64,000 bases of DNA, from positions 523,501-587,500 of the forward strand of contig NC_079239.1 in assembly GCF_027921745.1 (NCBI RefSeq), written 5' to 3'. Numbering within the stretch: position 1 is the stretch's first letter; every line of letters starts with the position of its first letter. The notes under the pieces were generated by a model that made no database searches, was not told where the DNA came from, and worked only from the letters and a program-made list of their open reading frames with translations. Positions 30,949-44,321 of the stretch are shown in pieces. The DNA is from Schizosaccharomyces osmophilus. Lineage: Eukaryota > Ascomycota > Schizosaccharomycetes > Schizosaccharomycetales > Schizosaccharomycetaceae. A program made the translations under genes and the position numbers.

Positions 30949-33900
30949 CTAATATTTAAATTCATCTTCCAAAGCTAACCTTGGAACGATGTTCATACTA
31001 AGAAGCTCTTGGAATAGCAACTTAGCTGCGTAAGGTATAGTCATTTTAACAACGTTTTTGGTGCTTTGACAACTGTTGCACCAACCTCTATAGCCCAAAA
31101 GTCCACATTCACCACAAACATCAACGTCGCAAGCATCCGAGGAAAGCATCAATCTCTCCAAAAGAAGCTGAGAGGCACCGTAGGCAATTAAACAATCACG
31201 TTCCATTTCACCCAAACGTAAACCACCATCACGAGAACGTCCTTCAGTTGGTTGTCGCGTCAGCACCGCCCGCGGGCCACGCGCTCGTGCGTGCATTTTA
31301 TCCAAAACCATGTGTTTTAGTTTTTGATAATAAATAGGCCCAAAGAAAATATACGCTTCTAAAGGTTCTCCGGTAATTCCTGAAGTTAACATGTCTTTAC
31401 CTGAGTAGTTAAATCCGCGCTCTACTAAAACGCGACTAGCTTCTTCAACCTTTGTTCCGCCAAAACAAGTTCCGTATTCCAAACTACCACGCATTACACC
31501 CGCTTTTCCTGCCAGTAATTCAATCATTTTACCGACAGTCATTCGTGAAGGAAAACCATGTGGATTCATAATAATATCAGGACAGACACCCTGATCATTG
31601 AAAGGCATGTCCTCTTGTTGAACAATAATGCCACAAACACCCTTTTGGCCGTGACGAGAGGAAAATTTGTCACCAAGTTCTGGTCGTCGAGTTTGTCGCA
31701 TTAACACTTTAATTAATGTCTGATCAGAGTCCGTAGTAGTAAGCATAACTTTATCGACGTAGGATGGTTCAGGAGCTTTGTAAGTCATCGGAGTGGGTTT
31801 AAATCCGGATTCCACCGTTTGAGACTGTCCTAAAGCAATGGAGTTATCCAAAGCGTTGGTGGGAGTCTGCTTATTAACATACACTTGACCATTTTGAACT
31901 GGACAGCCAACAGCGGCAAGCCCATCGTCTTCAACAATTTTGTGCTTCCAAATAACCTCTCCAGTTTCCGGATCTCTCAACGGATCACCAATACGATCAT
32001 GGGTACCGTTTGGATACTTACGAATAAGAACGGAATGCTTGTGAAGAACTTGACAGCGACCAAAACCACGATCCATGGAAGCTTTGTTCATTACCAAAGC
32101 ATCCTCAATATCATATCCCGAATAACTCATGATGGCAACAGTAGCGTTTTGACCAGCAGGTAACTTGTCATATCCAATTAATTCGATTGTCTTTGTTTTT
32201 ACCATTGGTTGTTGAGGATAGACCATCAAATACAATAATGTATCAATACGCTGTAACTGATTATAACCAATAGCACCAATAGCTTGTTTACCCATTGCGC
32301 ATTGATAAGTATTACGAGGAGATTGGTTGTGATGAGGATAAGGAATAAGCCCAGCAACAGCACCAAGTACAGTAAATGGTTCAATTTCCAGGTGAGTCGT
32401 TTCCGGTGTGACGTCTCTCTCATATACACAAATTAAGCTGTCGTTTTCTTCATTCACATCAACATATTCAACTAGGCCTTCCTTCAAAAAATCTTCAAAT
32501 GACCACTTCCCTTCCTTCAAAATTTTGATGTGATCTGAGGTGACCTTAGGGTATCCATTTTGAACAATAATAAGCGGACGGCAAATCCGACCACCATCAG
32601 TAGAAATGAAAACGGCTCGTTGATGCGTATTAATAAAGACGCCAACAAAAGGTGAGATTTTTCCAGAACGACGCAGACGTCGAAAAGATGATACAAACAG
32701 CGTTGGATATTTTGAAATACCTAGAATCATACCATTCAAATAAACAAGGTATGTACCGCTACTATGTAATTCGCGTCCGGTAACAACGTGAATATCTTCA
32801 ACACCGAAAGCATAAGCCAAACGAATAATGGGTTCTTCTTCCTCGTCTGTGGTAATATGAGTCATAAGAGCTAAGTTTTTCACTAAGCCACAAGCTTCAC
32901 CTTCAGGTGTATCTGAGGTACAAAGCATACCATACTGGGAAGGCTGCAAAGAACGGGGCCCTGACACTTTTCTTGTTTTTTCAAACTGACTGGTTATCCG
33001 TGTCATCATACCCAAAGCACTAATGAAACTAAGACGTGATAAAACGTGCGTAACGCCAGCACGTTCCATTTTAAAACGCTTAAGGGACCAATTTCCTGTA
33101 GATAACGCACGAACCATGCCTTGTGTAATTTGATCGCCATGAACAGATAGTTGGTTATAAGCATCGAACTCTTGCGTTCTGTGAGGTTTTTTCAAAACTT
33201 TGTCTATATTTAGCTTCATGTCACTATTGAACTTTTTGAAGAGATCTTCGAAAAGCAAAGCAAGTAATTGACCTGCCAATTCGAGACGTTTATTTCCCAC
33301 ATAATCACGATCATCAACCAAAGAAGGGTCAACCATAGAAATCAAAACACGACGAGTCATAACAGCAATATATACAGCCTTAGGGCGAAAATCCAAGTTG
33401 GAAACATTAATATGGGCAAGAACCACAGCAGCAAGGACCTCCAAAGCTTCTTCGTGAGAGGGTAATCGAGCTGCACCAGCACGTCGGTTCACCTTAACAC
33501 GTGCTCCAATGTATTCCAAAGCTTGTTGAGTGGTGAAAATATTCAGTTTGGCGCACTCTTCAACACTAGGAGCAAACAAATCTTGGTACGATGCTTCATT
33601 ACCAGCGACCAACTCAAAAATTTCCTGGTCAGATTGCAAGCCCATCGCTTTTAAAACAGCAACGATGGGAATATCATCAGCAATACTGTTGTGCTTCAGG
33701 TATAACTTTCCATTTTTATGAACAAGGTAAGTTTTAGACTTTCGTTCGTGCGTAGAAGAAGTTACTGAGGCCTGGAACATTCCCTTTTTAGGTTCAGCTT
33801 CCACAATAATACGATTTTTGGATAACTGTTCTTGTACTAAAATAACCTTTTCAGTACCTTTAACGACAAAATAACCACCCGGATCCAAGGGGCATTCGTT

Positions 33901-34446
33901 CAAGGTGGCCATTTCCGATTCTGTTTTTCCGTGTAAAACACATTTATTGCTTCGTAGCATAATAGGCATTCTTCCGATGGGAACGTTTCTTCTACGAACA
34001 ACCTGTTTGCCTCTGGTATATTCAACGTCAACGTAAATGTTCGCACCATAAGTCAAATCTCGAAGACGGCATTCGTGGGGACTAATAGAGGCTTGAATGG
34101 CATCGGCATCGGTACGTACAGGAGCTCCAACCCGAATATCGAGGTATTTTAAATAAAACCATGGTTCGACATCTGAAGTAACTTTCTGATTTGCTTGGAC
34201 AATTTTTTTCAAATCAACATCGACAAAGTAATTAAAAGAGTCCAAATGTTGCTTTACAAGACCTTTAATCTTCAAAAATGCTGGTAAAAGATGCCATTTA
34301 TCTTCAATTGTAGGTACAGGATCTGTAAGTTTTTTCCCTTTATAAACGGGCTCTAGAAGAGCAGAAAAACTTTTATCGCCTTCAATCGGTCCCGTATGTG
34401 ATTTTGAATCCTTTTTTCCAGGCTCCTGCGACGATTTCAACCCCAT
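30949..34446 (-). CDS. rpc2: RNA polymerase III second-largest subunit Rpc2
   Basis: Catalytic-core beta-like subunit of RNA polymerase III, which makes tRNAs and 5S rRNA. 1165 residues from the ATG at 34446, the S. pombe length. The frame is open 20 codons further, but that part starts with GTG and contains the acceptor of a predicted leader intron. Landmarks in order: lobe/protrusion with [20 protein letters not shown], fork [16 protein letters not shown], hybrid-binding [31 protein letters not shown], anchor [19 protein letters not shown], and zinc ribbon [16 protein letters not shown]. The MDRGFGR and [17 protein letters not shown] forms and the shorter length distinguish Rpc2 from Rpb2 and Rpa2. 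Confidence 0.96.
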   Translation of the reverse strand: MGLKSSQEPGKKDSKSHTGPIEGDKSFSALLEPVYKGKKLTDPVPTIEDKWHLLPAFLKIKGLVKQHLDSFNYFVDVDLKKIVQANQKVTSDVEPWFYLKYLDIRVGAPVRTDADAIQASISPHECRLRDLTYGANIYVDVEYTRGKQVVRRRNVPIGRMPIMLRSNKCVLHGKTESEMATLNECPLDPGGYFVVKGTEKVILVQEQLSKNRIIVEAEPKKGMFQASVTSSTHERKSKTYLVHKNGKLYLKHNSIADDIPIVAVLKAMGLQSDQEIFELVAGNEASYQDLFAPSVEECAKLNIFTTQQALEYIGARVKVNRRAGAARLPSHEEALEVLAAVVLAHINVSNLDFRPKAVYIAVMTRRVLISMVDPSLVDDRDYVGNKRLELAGQLLALLFEDLFKKFNSDMKLNIDKVLKKPHRTQEFDAYNQLSVHGDQITQGMVRALSTGNWSLKRFKMERAGVTHVLSRLSFISALGMMTRITSQFEKTRKVSGPRSLQPSQYGMLCTSDTPEGEACGLVKNLALMTHITTDEEEEPIIRLAYAFGVEDIHVVTGRELHSSGTYLVYLNGMILGISKYPTLFVSSFRRLRRSGKISPFVGVFINTHQRAVFISTDGGRICRPLIIVQNGYPKVTSDHIKILKEGKWSFEDFLKEGLVEYVDVNEENDSLICVYERDVTPETTHLEIEPFTVLGAVAGLIPYPHHNQSPRNTYQCAMGKQAIGAIGYNQLQRIDTLLYLMVYPQQPMVKTKTIELIGYDKLPAGQNATVAIMSYSGYDIEDALVMNKASMDRGFGRCQVLHKHSVLIRKYPNGTHDRIGDPLRDPETGEVIWKHKIVEDDGLAAVGCPVQNGQVYVNKQTPTNALDNSIALGQSQTVESGFKPTPMTYKAPEPSYVDKVMLTTTDSDQTLIKVLMRQTRRPELGDKFSSRHGQKGVCGIIVQQEDMPFNDQGVCPDIIMNPHGFPSRMTVGKMIELLAGKAGVMRGSLEYGTCFGGTKVEEASRVLVERGFNYSGKDMLTSGITGEPLEAYIFFGPIYYQKLKHMVLDKMHARARGPRAVLTRQPTEGRSRDGGLRLGEMERDCLIAYGASQLLLERLMLSSDACDVDVCGECGLLGYRGWCNSCQSTKNVVKMTIPYAAKLLFQELLSMNIVPRLALEDEFKY

Positions 34447-34490
34447 TGAATTCTTGTTATTAGTAATGGTGGATGGCAAGACTGCTTCGT

Positions 34491-34547
34491 CTAGAAGTAA
34501 AATCACAAGGGTTTACAAAGTCAACATTTAGAGGAAACAAGACTTAC
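34491..34547 (-). other. Predicted 5' UTR intron of rpc2
   Basis: GTAAGT donor at 34547 and CTTCTAG acceptor ending at 34491 bound 57 nt just upstream of the first ATG. With the intron removed, MGLKSS is the first AUG of the leader. Confidence 0.55.
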
Positions 34548-34942
34548 AGAATTAATATTATTGTGTTTTATCTTTCCTAAAAAATGGTGTGAATTTTGTT
34601 TATACTTTATAAATGTAGTGATATATTCTTTATACCACAGTGATTAAAACTCAATAAAACATAGTACATATAGCTCAGTTGCATAAAAAGGGGCAGTATT
34701 GAGTCATTTTATTTATATATTCTTTTATAAAAGAACAATAACACTCAAATATCAAAAAACAAAGGTCTAAAATAGTTGAAATCAAAACAAAGGAAATAAA
34801 TTGTAAACTGACAAGAGTTTCTTGAAAGCGGATTATTAGATTTCAGCATTAATGGGGTTGCTAATCAAAATCCTAATTTACAAACCAATTCTGAATCTAA
34901 TAAGGGAGGGGAATCAAATGTGATCGTTTATAGCTAGGCTAT
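34548..34942. other. Intergenic region arg11 3'/rpc2 5'
   Basis: AT-rich; no gene or motif recognised beyond the leader intron to its left. Confidence 0.5.
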
Positions 34943-37645
<2,703 letters not shown>

Positions 37646-37898
37646 TTAGATGCTTTTTATTTTGTAACAATATGGCAGAGATGAAATGACGGTGATCATA
37701 TTATAAGATTTCTATGATGATAAACAGAGGTGGCACTTTGCAAGAGGAAAAGAAAAAGAGAAAAGGAATTTCGAAACTGTTCTATACACAAAAAAAAGAA
37801 GTAATTTTGTTTTGTCAAATTTCCTGCTGTGTTGTAGGTAATTATCATTGATCAACAAGGGCTAGCAAGAGCAGAGCAAGGATACAACGTTGAAAGAG

Positions 37899-37935
37899 TA
37901 AAAAAAAAATAAAAAAAATAAAAAAAATAAAAAAG
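37899..37935. repeat. (TAAAAAAA)n low-complexity tract
   Basis: Four A-runs of 6-9 bases separated by single T. Confidence 0.85.
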
Positions 37936-38447
37936 GAGAACAAATAAATAGACAAAAACAGAAGCAATTATATTCTACAATAGGTTCTGTTCCATTTTCT
38001 ACGAATTCACGTATCTACGAAAAAAAAATCTCAATGTTTGTAAACAAAACCTGAAATTATCAAATCTCGCATCTTATCTCCAAGACAAGAACCTGATCGT
38101 TTGTCGTTACAAGAAAGCAAATGAGAAAGGAAGCTGAAAAAATTTCCCGAATCCTCTAATCACTGATGCTATATTGATTACTTGGACGGACTTGATCCGG
38201 GAAATTATTTATTTTTACTTCTATATATACAGAATTCATTATATCTCTTCTTTTTCTACTTGTTTTTTTAGCAAATTCAATCAAAACGAAAAATCAAGGT
38301 ATGCTATAAGCGAAGACGAAAAGTGTTGCAGTAGTGACTTGCTGGATTCATTTCACCTATCACATTCAGTGGAACTCACATCTCGTTGACGTTGCTTTCG
38401 CATTTTGGATTTTCTTGTTTTTAACATTTGAAATCAATAGCTCTGCT

Positions 38448-38480
38448 TTATTTATATTTATATTTATATTTATATTTTTT
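38448..38480. repeat. (TTTATA)n hexanucleotide repeat
   Basis: About five copies of TTTATA running into a T-run, about 90 bases upstream of the arg3 ATG. Confidence 0.9.
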
Positions 38481-38570
38481 TGGCTTTTTCATCTCTTAAG
38501 CGTTTCTATTTTTGATCTATTCTGGTTGACTATCGTTTAGCAAAAGACAAAAGACAAATCAGTTCCTGTC

Positions 38571-39536
38571 ATGTCGTTTCAAAAGTTTCCCCGTCATTTA
38601 TTATCCATTCGCGATTTGAGTCGTCAAGAGCTCTTGAAGCTTATTACTCGTTCAGCTGAAATCAAGCATGAATCCAAAAGAAAATTTGCCAATCGGGAAA
38701 ACTGCCAGCTGAGTGGACTCGAGGGTCAAAATATCGCCATGATATTCAACAAACGCAGTACACGCACTCGTGTCTCTGTCGAAACCGCTGTCGGTACTCT
38801 GAGCGGAAACCCCATGTTTTTGGGAAAAGACGACATCCAGCTGGGTGTCAATGAGTCCTTTTATGATACATCCAAGGTGATTTCCAGTATGGTTGCAGGC
38901 ATCGTTGCCCGTGTCAGTAAGTATTCCGATGTAGCCAACTTGGCCCAACATGCCTCTTGTCCCGTCATCAATGGTCTCTGCGACACCTTCCATCCTTTAC
39001 AAGCATTGGCCGACCTGCTCACCATTCAAGAGGCCTTTGGCAGTTTTAAAAACTTGAAGCTCGCCTGGATTGGTGACGCTAACAACGTCTTACATGACTT
39101 GATGATTGCTTGTGCCAAGGTTGGTATCGACACAAGCATTGCCAATCCAAAGAACGTCGAGATCCGTAGCGACATTCTTGATATGGTCCGTGAAAGCTCC
39201 AAAGAATCAAATGCAACGTACGCTATCGGTAGTGACCCTGCAGCAGCAGCTCACAATGCAGACATTGTGGTTACAGACACTTGGATTTCCATGGGTCAAG
39301 AGGCTGAACGCCAAGCTCGTCTCAAACAGTTTGCTGGTTTCCAGGTTACGGAGAAGATTATGCAGCTAGCAAAACCTCACTGTAAGTTTATGCATTGCTT
39401 GCCCCGTCACCCCGAGGAAGTCTCGGATGGTGTGTTTTACGGACCAAATAGCTTGGTGTTTCAAGAAGCTGAAAACCGAAAATGGACAACCATCGCTGCC
39501 TTAGAAGCTTTGATCGTCAATCGTGGTAAAATTTAA
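38571..39536 (+). CDS. arg3: Ornithine carbamoyltransferase
   Basis: Carbamoyl phosphate + ornithine to citrulline. 321 residues. Carbamoyl-phosphate site KRSTRTR (FNKRSTRTRVS), HPLQALADL, ornithine-side DANNVLHD, the TWISMGQE (SMG) loop, and HCLPRHPEEVSDGVFYG with the catalytic Cys. The N-terminus (MSFQKFPRHLLSIRDLS) is short; a mitochondrial presequence, if any, is only about ten residues. Divergent from arg11, whose products feed its substrate ornithine. Confidence 0.96.
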   Translation: MSFQKFPRHLLSIRDLSRQELLKLITRSAEIKHESKRKFANRENCQLSGLEGQNIAMIFNKRSTRTRVSVETAVGTLSGNPMFLGKDDIQLGVNESFYDTSKVISSMVAGIVARVSKYSDVANLAQHASCPVINGLCDTFHPLQALADLLTIQEAFGSFKNLKLAWIGDANNVLHDLMIACAKVGIDTSIANPKNVEIRSDILDMVRESSKESNATYAIGSDPAAAAHNADIVVTDTWISMGQEAERQARLKQFAGFQVTEKIMQLAKPHCKFMHCLPRHPEEVSDGVFYGPNSLVFQEAENRKWTTIAALEALIVNRGKI

Positions 39537-39963
39537 ACGTTGTCTACTTTTCAATTTGGATCCAACTTTTTTCTCGTTTCGTCATAAGAACTGCTTATAT
39601 TACCCTTAATTTTTCATGGATGGATGTGTGGAACAACGGGAAGAAAATGTACAATTTATAAATATCATCGTCACGATTTTAGTTTCTACATTTATATGGA
39701 AATAAAGAGACACAGTTTTCTAGAGAAAAGAAAGTACACAAAGTAACTACAGAACCAGGAGCTGTTCACCATTACACTTCGTCGAAAAACAAGCTCATAC
39801 AATAGCAAAGCAATTATCGTAATCAATTCGTAAATATAATACTTGTAATTATTGGGGTGGGGAAAGTAGATTGAAGAAGTAAGTTAAGTCAAGTCCACTG
39901 TGAAACAGAAGAAAAAAAACAGGATACCAACGGTTGCCTAGATGTCATGTGTTCTAAGAAGCT
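39537..39963. other. Convergent spacer arg3/cmb1
   Basis: No gene or motif recognised. Confidence 0.5.
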
Positions 39964-40572
39964 TTACTTGACACGAATGCCACTAGCCTTTATAGCTTCG
40001 TGGTATTCGTTGAGGGCATCCTTGGCCTTTGCGACGTATTGTTGTTTTTTCTGTTCAGTAAGCTTTTTCCAAGCTTCACTAACCATACGGCTGTTTTCGG
40101 TCAAGTAAGGACTGAGGGCAGGGACACCCATCTCTTTACGGAGAGATTCGTTGTTCATAATTTCCAACAAAAAGAGGTTGAAGGCACCGGCAGGACGCTT
40201 GGGAAGGTCGGGATGACGAAGCTTTTGCAAGTTGACACCCAAGGGCTTCAACTCTTTCATACGACGACGGTTTTCCTCTCGAATTTGAGCAAGAGAGAAC
40301 TGACGAAGGTGATCGTTATACTCTTTCTTTTTCGCAGCGTACTCGCTTTCGAACTCTTGCTTGAATTTATTCACCTCTTCAGGGGCCAGCTTGGAGTACA
40401 CGTCGCGAATTTGATCCCAGCGATCGGTGACACCGCGTTGACCTTTGGTCCTATGCATCAACAAGTTCCATATAGTCTTTACGCGAGGAGGTTGCAGAGT
40501 GCGCAGAATTTCTGAATCGGAAAAAGAAACAGTGCTTGTTGAAAACAAACGAAAAGCAGGTTTGATAAACAT
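39964..40572 (-). CDS. cmb1: HMG-box protein Cmb1, mitochondrial-type N-terminus
   Basis: 202 residues. S. pombe Cmb1 was described as a cytosine-mismatch DNA-binding protein. The second half is a clear HMG box (DLPKRPAGAFNLFLLEIMNN ... VSEAWKKLTEQKKQQYVAKA). The first half (RVKTIWNLLMHRTK ... DRWDQIRDVYSKLAPEEVNK) reads as a divergent HMG box with the usual W...Y spacing. A charged coiled linker (EENRRRMKELK) joins them. The N-terminus MFIKPAFRLFSTST has the Arg/Ser/Phe character of a mitochondrial presequence. Two boxes plus a presequence is the layout of Abf2/TFAM mitochondrial nucleoid proteins. Confidence 0.88.
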   Translation of the reverse strand: MFIKPAFRLFSTSTVSFSDSEILRTLQPPRVKTIWNLLMHRTKGQRGVTDRWDQIRDVYSKLAPEEVNKFKQEFESEYAAKKKEYNDHLRQFSLAQIREENRRRMKELKPLGVNLQKLRHPDLPKRPAGAFNLFLLEIMNNESLRKEMGVPALSPYLTENSRMVSEAWKKLTEQKKQQYVAKAKDALNEYHEAIKASGIRVK

Positions 40573-40968
40573 GGTTTGTTGAGTGTTTTCCTTGAATGGG
40601 AAATGTCAAGAAACATTGCAACAAGGTTGCGTAAATAAATCCCAAATTGAGAGAAGCATACAAGAAGGAAACAAGTATAAAATTTTATTAAAAAAAATTA
40701 TAAAATTCAATGAATTATTTTCTTTTGAGGTTTTATGTATCTTTTGAATAGTTTCATTATTTTCGATCCTTTCCTACTTGTGTTGGGATGGCTTAGAACG
40801 TCGTATATAGGGTTTGCAGACTGGAGTGAAGAAGAAAGAGAGAAAGAGAGAGAGAGAAAAATTAAAAGAGGGCAGTAAAACTGCAGAGAAAAATACAAAA
40901 CCTCACTTCCTTTCTATTTTCTCTTTCCAACTTGATAGAAAAGTTGAAAAAAAATTAAAAATTATTGA
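40573..40968. other. cmb1 promoter / tRNA-Ser 3' flank
   Basis: Contains a GA-rich run (about 40828-40860). The TTTTTAATTTTTTTT of the tRNA terminator lies at the right end. Confidence 0.5.
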
Positions 40969-41063
40969 CGACAACGGCAGGATTCGAACCTGCGCTCCCA
41001 GAGGGAATCCGCTGGGCTACTTGATAGCAGGCGAACGCCTTAAAACCACTCGGCCACGTTGTC
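40969..41063 (-). tRNA. tRNA-Ser(GCT) with 11-nt intron
   Basis: 95 nt, 84 after splicing. Acceptor GACAACG/CGTTGTC with discriminator G, D-arm GCCGAGTGGTTTTAAGGC, anticodon stem TTCGC/GCGGA, anticodon GCT, class II variable arm CCC-TCT-GGG, T-arm GCAGG/CCTGC. The intron TCAAGTAGCCC (41014-41024) lies one base 3' of the anticodon, as in all eukaryotic nuclear tRNA introns; its GTAGC can pair with the anticodon region. Pol III terminator T5 and T8 runs follow. Confidence 0.93.
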
Positions 41064-41717
41064 TTTCTTGGACTGTTGAATCAAAGAGTATTTATATATG
41101 AAATTTTTTAGCAACCGCTGTAGGCGATAGATGGTAACGGTAGGTGTAAGGATTCCATTTCAACTTCAATTTCATCATTGTACATTCTTTCCACATCTAT
41201 TTCACAAGAAATACAATCGACTCCTCCATGATCTATTCACACGCTCTCTTTCTTTCTCTTTGTCACACACACACACACACCTATACAGTCCCTTTGCCTA
41301 TTTCTCACCCACTCTCACTATCTTATCAAGATCAGATCCCAATGACAGCCGAAGCGGGATCCCAACCTTATTCTCCATAGGCTTTGTTTACATTGCATGC
41401 TTCTCCGCAAAAACGACGTAGTCTTACCTATGACATTGTCGCAGGGTTGCTCAGACGTCAAGCGGTTGGTTCCGTTTTCCATTGCTATTCCTTTAAGTTT
41501 CCCTTTTACAAGTCAAATACGCAGCTGTTGCTTTTTGTCGACGCAATAGAACAGCAATTTTTCTCCTTTCCAAACACCTCTTGGGATCCTTTATAAACGT
41601 TGGTTTTTCTTGATTTCGTTTTCTTCTACTCTCAACTCTTCAACTTGTAAGCAAGTGCCTTTTTATTGAAATATTTATATTGTACTCTTCTTGGAAACCT
41701 AGATTTCTTCTAATAGA
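41064..41717. other. tRNA-Ser/gluconokinase spacer
   Basis: Contains a (CA)8-9 microsatellite at about 41264-41281 after a CT-rich run. Short frames here have no coding character. Confidence 0.5.
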
Positions 41718-42305
41718 ATGTCGCTGAATCCTCAACATTTAGACAAGAAAGCCGTTTTCTTCATCATCGGTCCTTCTGGTTCAGGGAAAACTACAATGGC
41801 CAAGTTTTTGGCGGAAAAGCTTGACTACGATTACATCGAGGGCGATGATTTGCATCCCAAGGCAAACGTCGAGAAAATGGGTGCAGGCCACCCGTTAAAC
41901 GATGAAGACCGTTGGGGTTGGCTTTATAACTGTGGAGGCGCGTGCGCTTTGCAGTTGGATAGCCCAAACGTGAAAGGAATCGTTATGACTTGCTCGGCTT
42001 TGAAGAAGGCCTACAGAGATGTCCTCCGTGAATCTTTAAAGCACCGTCCCGGAAGTGTCCATTTCTTCTACTTGATGGCCTCTAAAGAGGTGTTGGTTGA
42101 GAGAACCAAGGCCAGAAAGAATCACTACATGAAATCCGATATGGTAGATAGCCAATTACGCGATATGCAAACTCCCAAGGACGATGAAAAGGACGCCTAT
42201 ACCCTAAACATAGAAAATTCTCCTGAAGTTTCTCAAAAGTGTGCATATGATTTGGTTGAGAAAATCATGAAGGATAAAGACGAGGACATCAAGCACAAAA
42301 ACTAA
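41718..42305 (+). CDS. idn1: Gluconokinase
   Basis: ATP + gluconate to 6-phosphogluconate, feeding the pentose phosphate path. 195 residues, GntK family. P-loop GPSGSGKTT at about 18-26, YIEGDDLHP (gluconate-binding DDLHP), GHPLNDEDRWGWL, and CSALKKAYRDVLR, all diagnostic. Highly charged C-terminus (KDEDIKHKN). Position corresponds to S. pombe SPAC4G9.12; the symbol idn1 is from memory. Confidence 0.93.
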   Translation: MSLNPQHLDKKAVFFIIGPSGSGKTTMAKFLAEKLDYDYIEGDDLHPKANVEKMGAGHPLNDEDRWGWLYNCGGACALQLDSPNVKGIVMTCSALKKAYRDVLRESLKHRPGSVHFFYLMASKEVLVERTKARKNHYMKSDMVDSQLRDMQTPKDDEKDAYTLNIENSPEVSQKCAYDLVEKIMKDKDEDIKHKN

Positions 42306-42684
42306 AGATCATTCCATAGCTTCACGTTTTATATTTCCATTCTCTATGGCTATTTACTTATTTTTAACTTATTACTTGCTTACTTGTTAGCTTTTTTCTG
42401 TACGTAGTTTTTACTACTGAACATGTTGGCTAATTTTTTTTTCCAATTTTTCTCATTTCGTAAAATATGAAACAACATATTCATTAGTATTATCAGGAAT
42501 CATGATCGTAAAAAAGATTGTAGTCGTGCTTTCATAGATGGTATGGTTTCAAGAGAAAAAGAAAAAAAGAAGAAGGACATCTAATTATTGCTTTCGTCGT
42601 CGTCGCTTTTCCTATATATTCTTTTTTTTTTTTTTTTTTTCGTCTTGTCATCGTGCAGTGCTTCGATTGCTCAAGATACAAATT
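42306..42684. other. Convergent spacer with T19 run
   Basis: 3'-3' spacer of the gluconokinase gene and vps26; a 19-T run at 42622-42640. Confidence 0.6.
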
Positions 42685-43677
42685 TTATGCAACGATTCCT
42701 TGTTCATCTTTCCGCCTCCACAATGTGATTTCCGATTGTTTAAAGTAGCGTCGTTGGTCTTCATCAATGAGAATTAAACTCAAATAGTAGCGCACGTTGA
42801 ACTTTTTGTTGACATCGCGAAAAGTGGGCGTTAACGAGTACCCATTCAAAAACATGCGCAAAGGAATCGTCTCTCCACGATTTGGATTGCCATCCATCAC
42901 TTGGAATCGTGTTACCGTTTCACTATTGCTGTACTGATTCGGTGGAGTTCCAATCGTCTCTCGTCGTATTATATTCACTTCCATGCGCTGAACTTTGATT
43001 CGAACAAGTATGAAATAAATCTTTCCTATAATCACATCGCGTAAATGATACTTGTTTTTCGTATATTCAAACTCAATGTGCAGACAATCATCAATACCAA
43101 CGTCCATCTTGATGAGATTACTCGTCTCGGGCTCATTCTCATACCGGTACACCCATAAATCTTTTTCCCGTATTACATCGGCCATTTTTCGTGTCACAGT
43201 AACTCTGCAAAAGTAACGCAATTTGACATTTTTTCCAAAGTACGATTCGTATGGCTTTTCCACGTGTTTGAATTCAAACTCGTACATTTGAGCCTGTCGC
43301 ATTTCTCCAGGAGAAGCAAGCTCTTGCACACTTCTGGTAAACTCGTGGATGTTTCCTTTGTCATACATGTTTTCTATACATCCTACAAACTCAATCTTGA
43401 TTCCATTGTGATCTAACTTTCTTCCATCCTTCAACCGAATCATAACCTATTCAATAAGCATTCATTAGCAATCGACCAAAACAAATGCAAAAAGCCCTTC
43501 AAGTTCACAAAGCCCTCTGCTTATGATACGTACCGCGCCTTTTACAGATTCATCGCTGCCATAGACCGGAGCCTTGTCCTTTCGTCCTTGCTCGAATTCA
43601 ATATCTACAAAAGAGCGTTCTTCTTCATTATCCAAATGAATATCAACATCAACCGGGCTTTTAAAAAGGTAATCCAT
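42685..43677 (-). CDS. vps26: Retromer subunit Vps26
   Basis: Arrestin-fold subunit of the retromer, which returns sorting receptors from endosome to Golgi. Two exons: 43534-43677 (MDYLFKSPVDVDIHLDNEEE...) and 42685-43446; intron 43447-43533 (87 nt, GTACGT donor, GCTAATG branch, AATAG acceptor), phase 0. 301 residues. The junction gives VKGA/VMIRLKDGRKLDHNGI, as expected. Later landmarks: VKLRYFCRVTVTRK, MDVGIDDCLHIEFEY and GETIPLRMFLNGYSLTPTF. The frame upstream of the ATG is open but not part of the protein. Confidence 0.95.
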
Positions 43678-44321
43678 CGAGGCAAAGTGCGTTAATGTAC
43701 GATTTTTCACGTCGTCACAGAAGCTGCAGCAAGAACAGCTAATAGTTTTCTATTCAAAATAAGTAATAAGATTTCTAAAAGAAGAACTTTAAGCAGAAAT
43801 ACCAGCGGAATAAAAGACACAATTTGGCTGCTCGTTTCGTAGGGTTTGTACTTACGTTCAGATTTGCGTGTGGCGTCGAGCTTCACAAAAGACGACACAA
43901 TACTATAGTGAATTACCGTAAACCGTAAACAAATCCCTGCAATTAGACATAGAATGAAATGCAGAAAAACAAGATGAAAACGAAATAAAATGGAATGTAT
44001 AAAATTCCAAAAACTTTTAATTGTAATTTTCAAAAGAAATTCTTTTATTTGGAAACTACCACTTCTAAAAAGCTGCTGTAGATTGCTCCAAGCTTCTATT
44101 ATAACTGACAACGGGTACAAAAAAAAATATAAAAAAAAAAGGAAAAAAGAAAACAGAAAAGCACTGTTTATCAGTTGAGATATAGAAGTAAACGTCTTTG
44201 CGTCTTTTGTTTCACGAAAATCAACATTTCGTGTTTACTAGCGCTACGTAATGAACCTTCCATCAAATTACTTACAAAGTACCACTATTCTTGTTCATCA
44301 ATTGCTGTAGGAATATTGAAA
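43678..44321. other. Divergent vps26/Mpv17-family promoter region
   Basis: AT-rich with A-runs at about 44119-44158. A 137-codon hydrophobic minus-strand frame here is judged spurious. Confidence 0.5.

Noticed and set aside
30949-34446. Initial thought that the polymerase gene was rpb2
   Set aside because: Length, zinc ribbon and position fit the Pol III subunit Rpc2 better.
43707-44120. 137-codon hydrophobic minus-strand frame upstream of vps26
   Set aside because: AT-rich leader sequence; hydrophobicity comes from T-rich codons, and no family is recognised.
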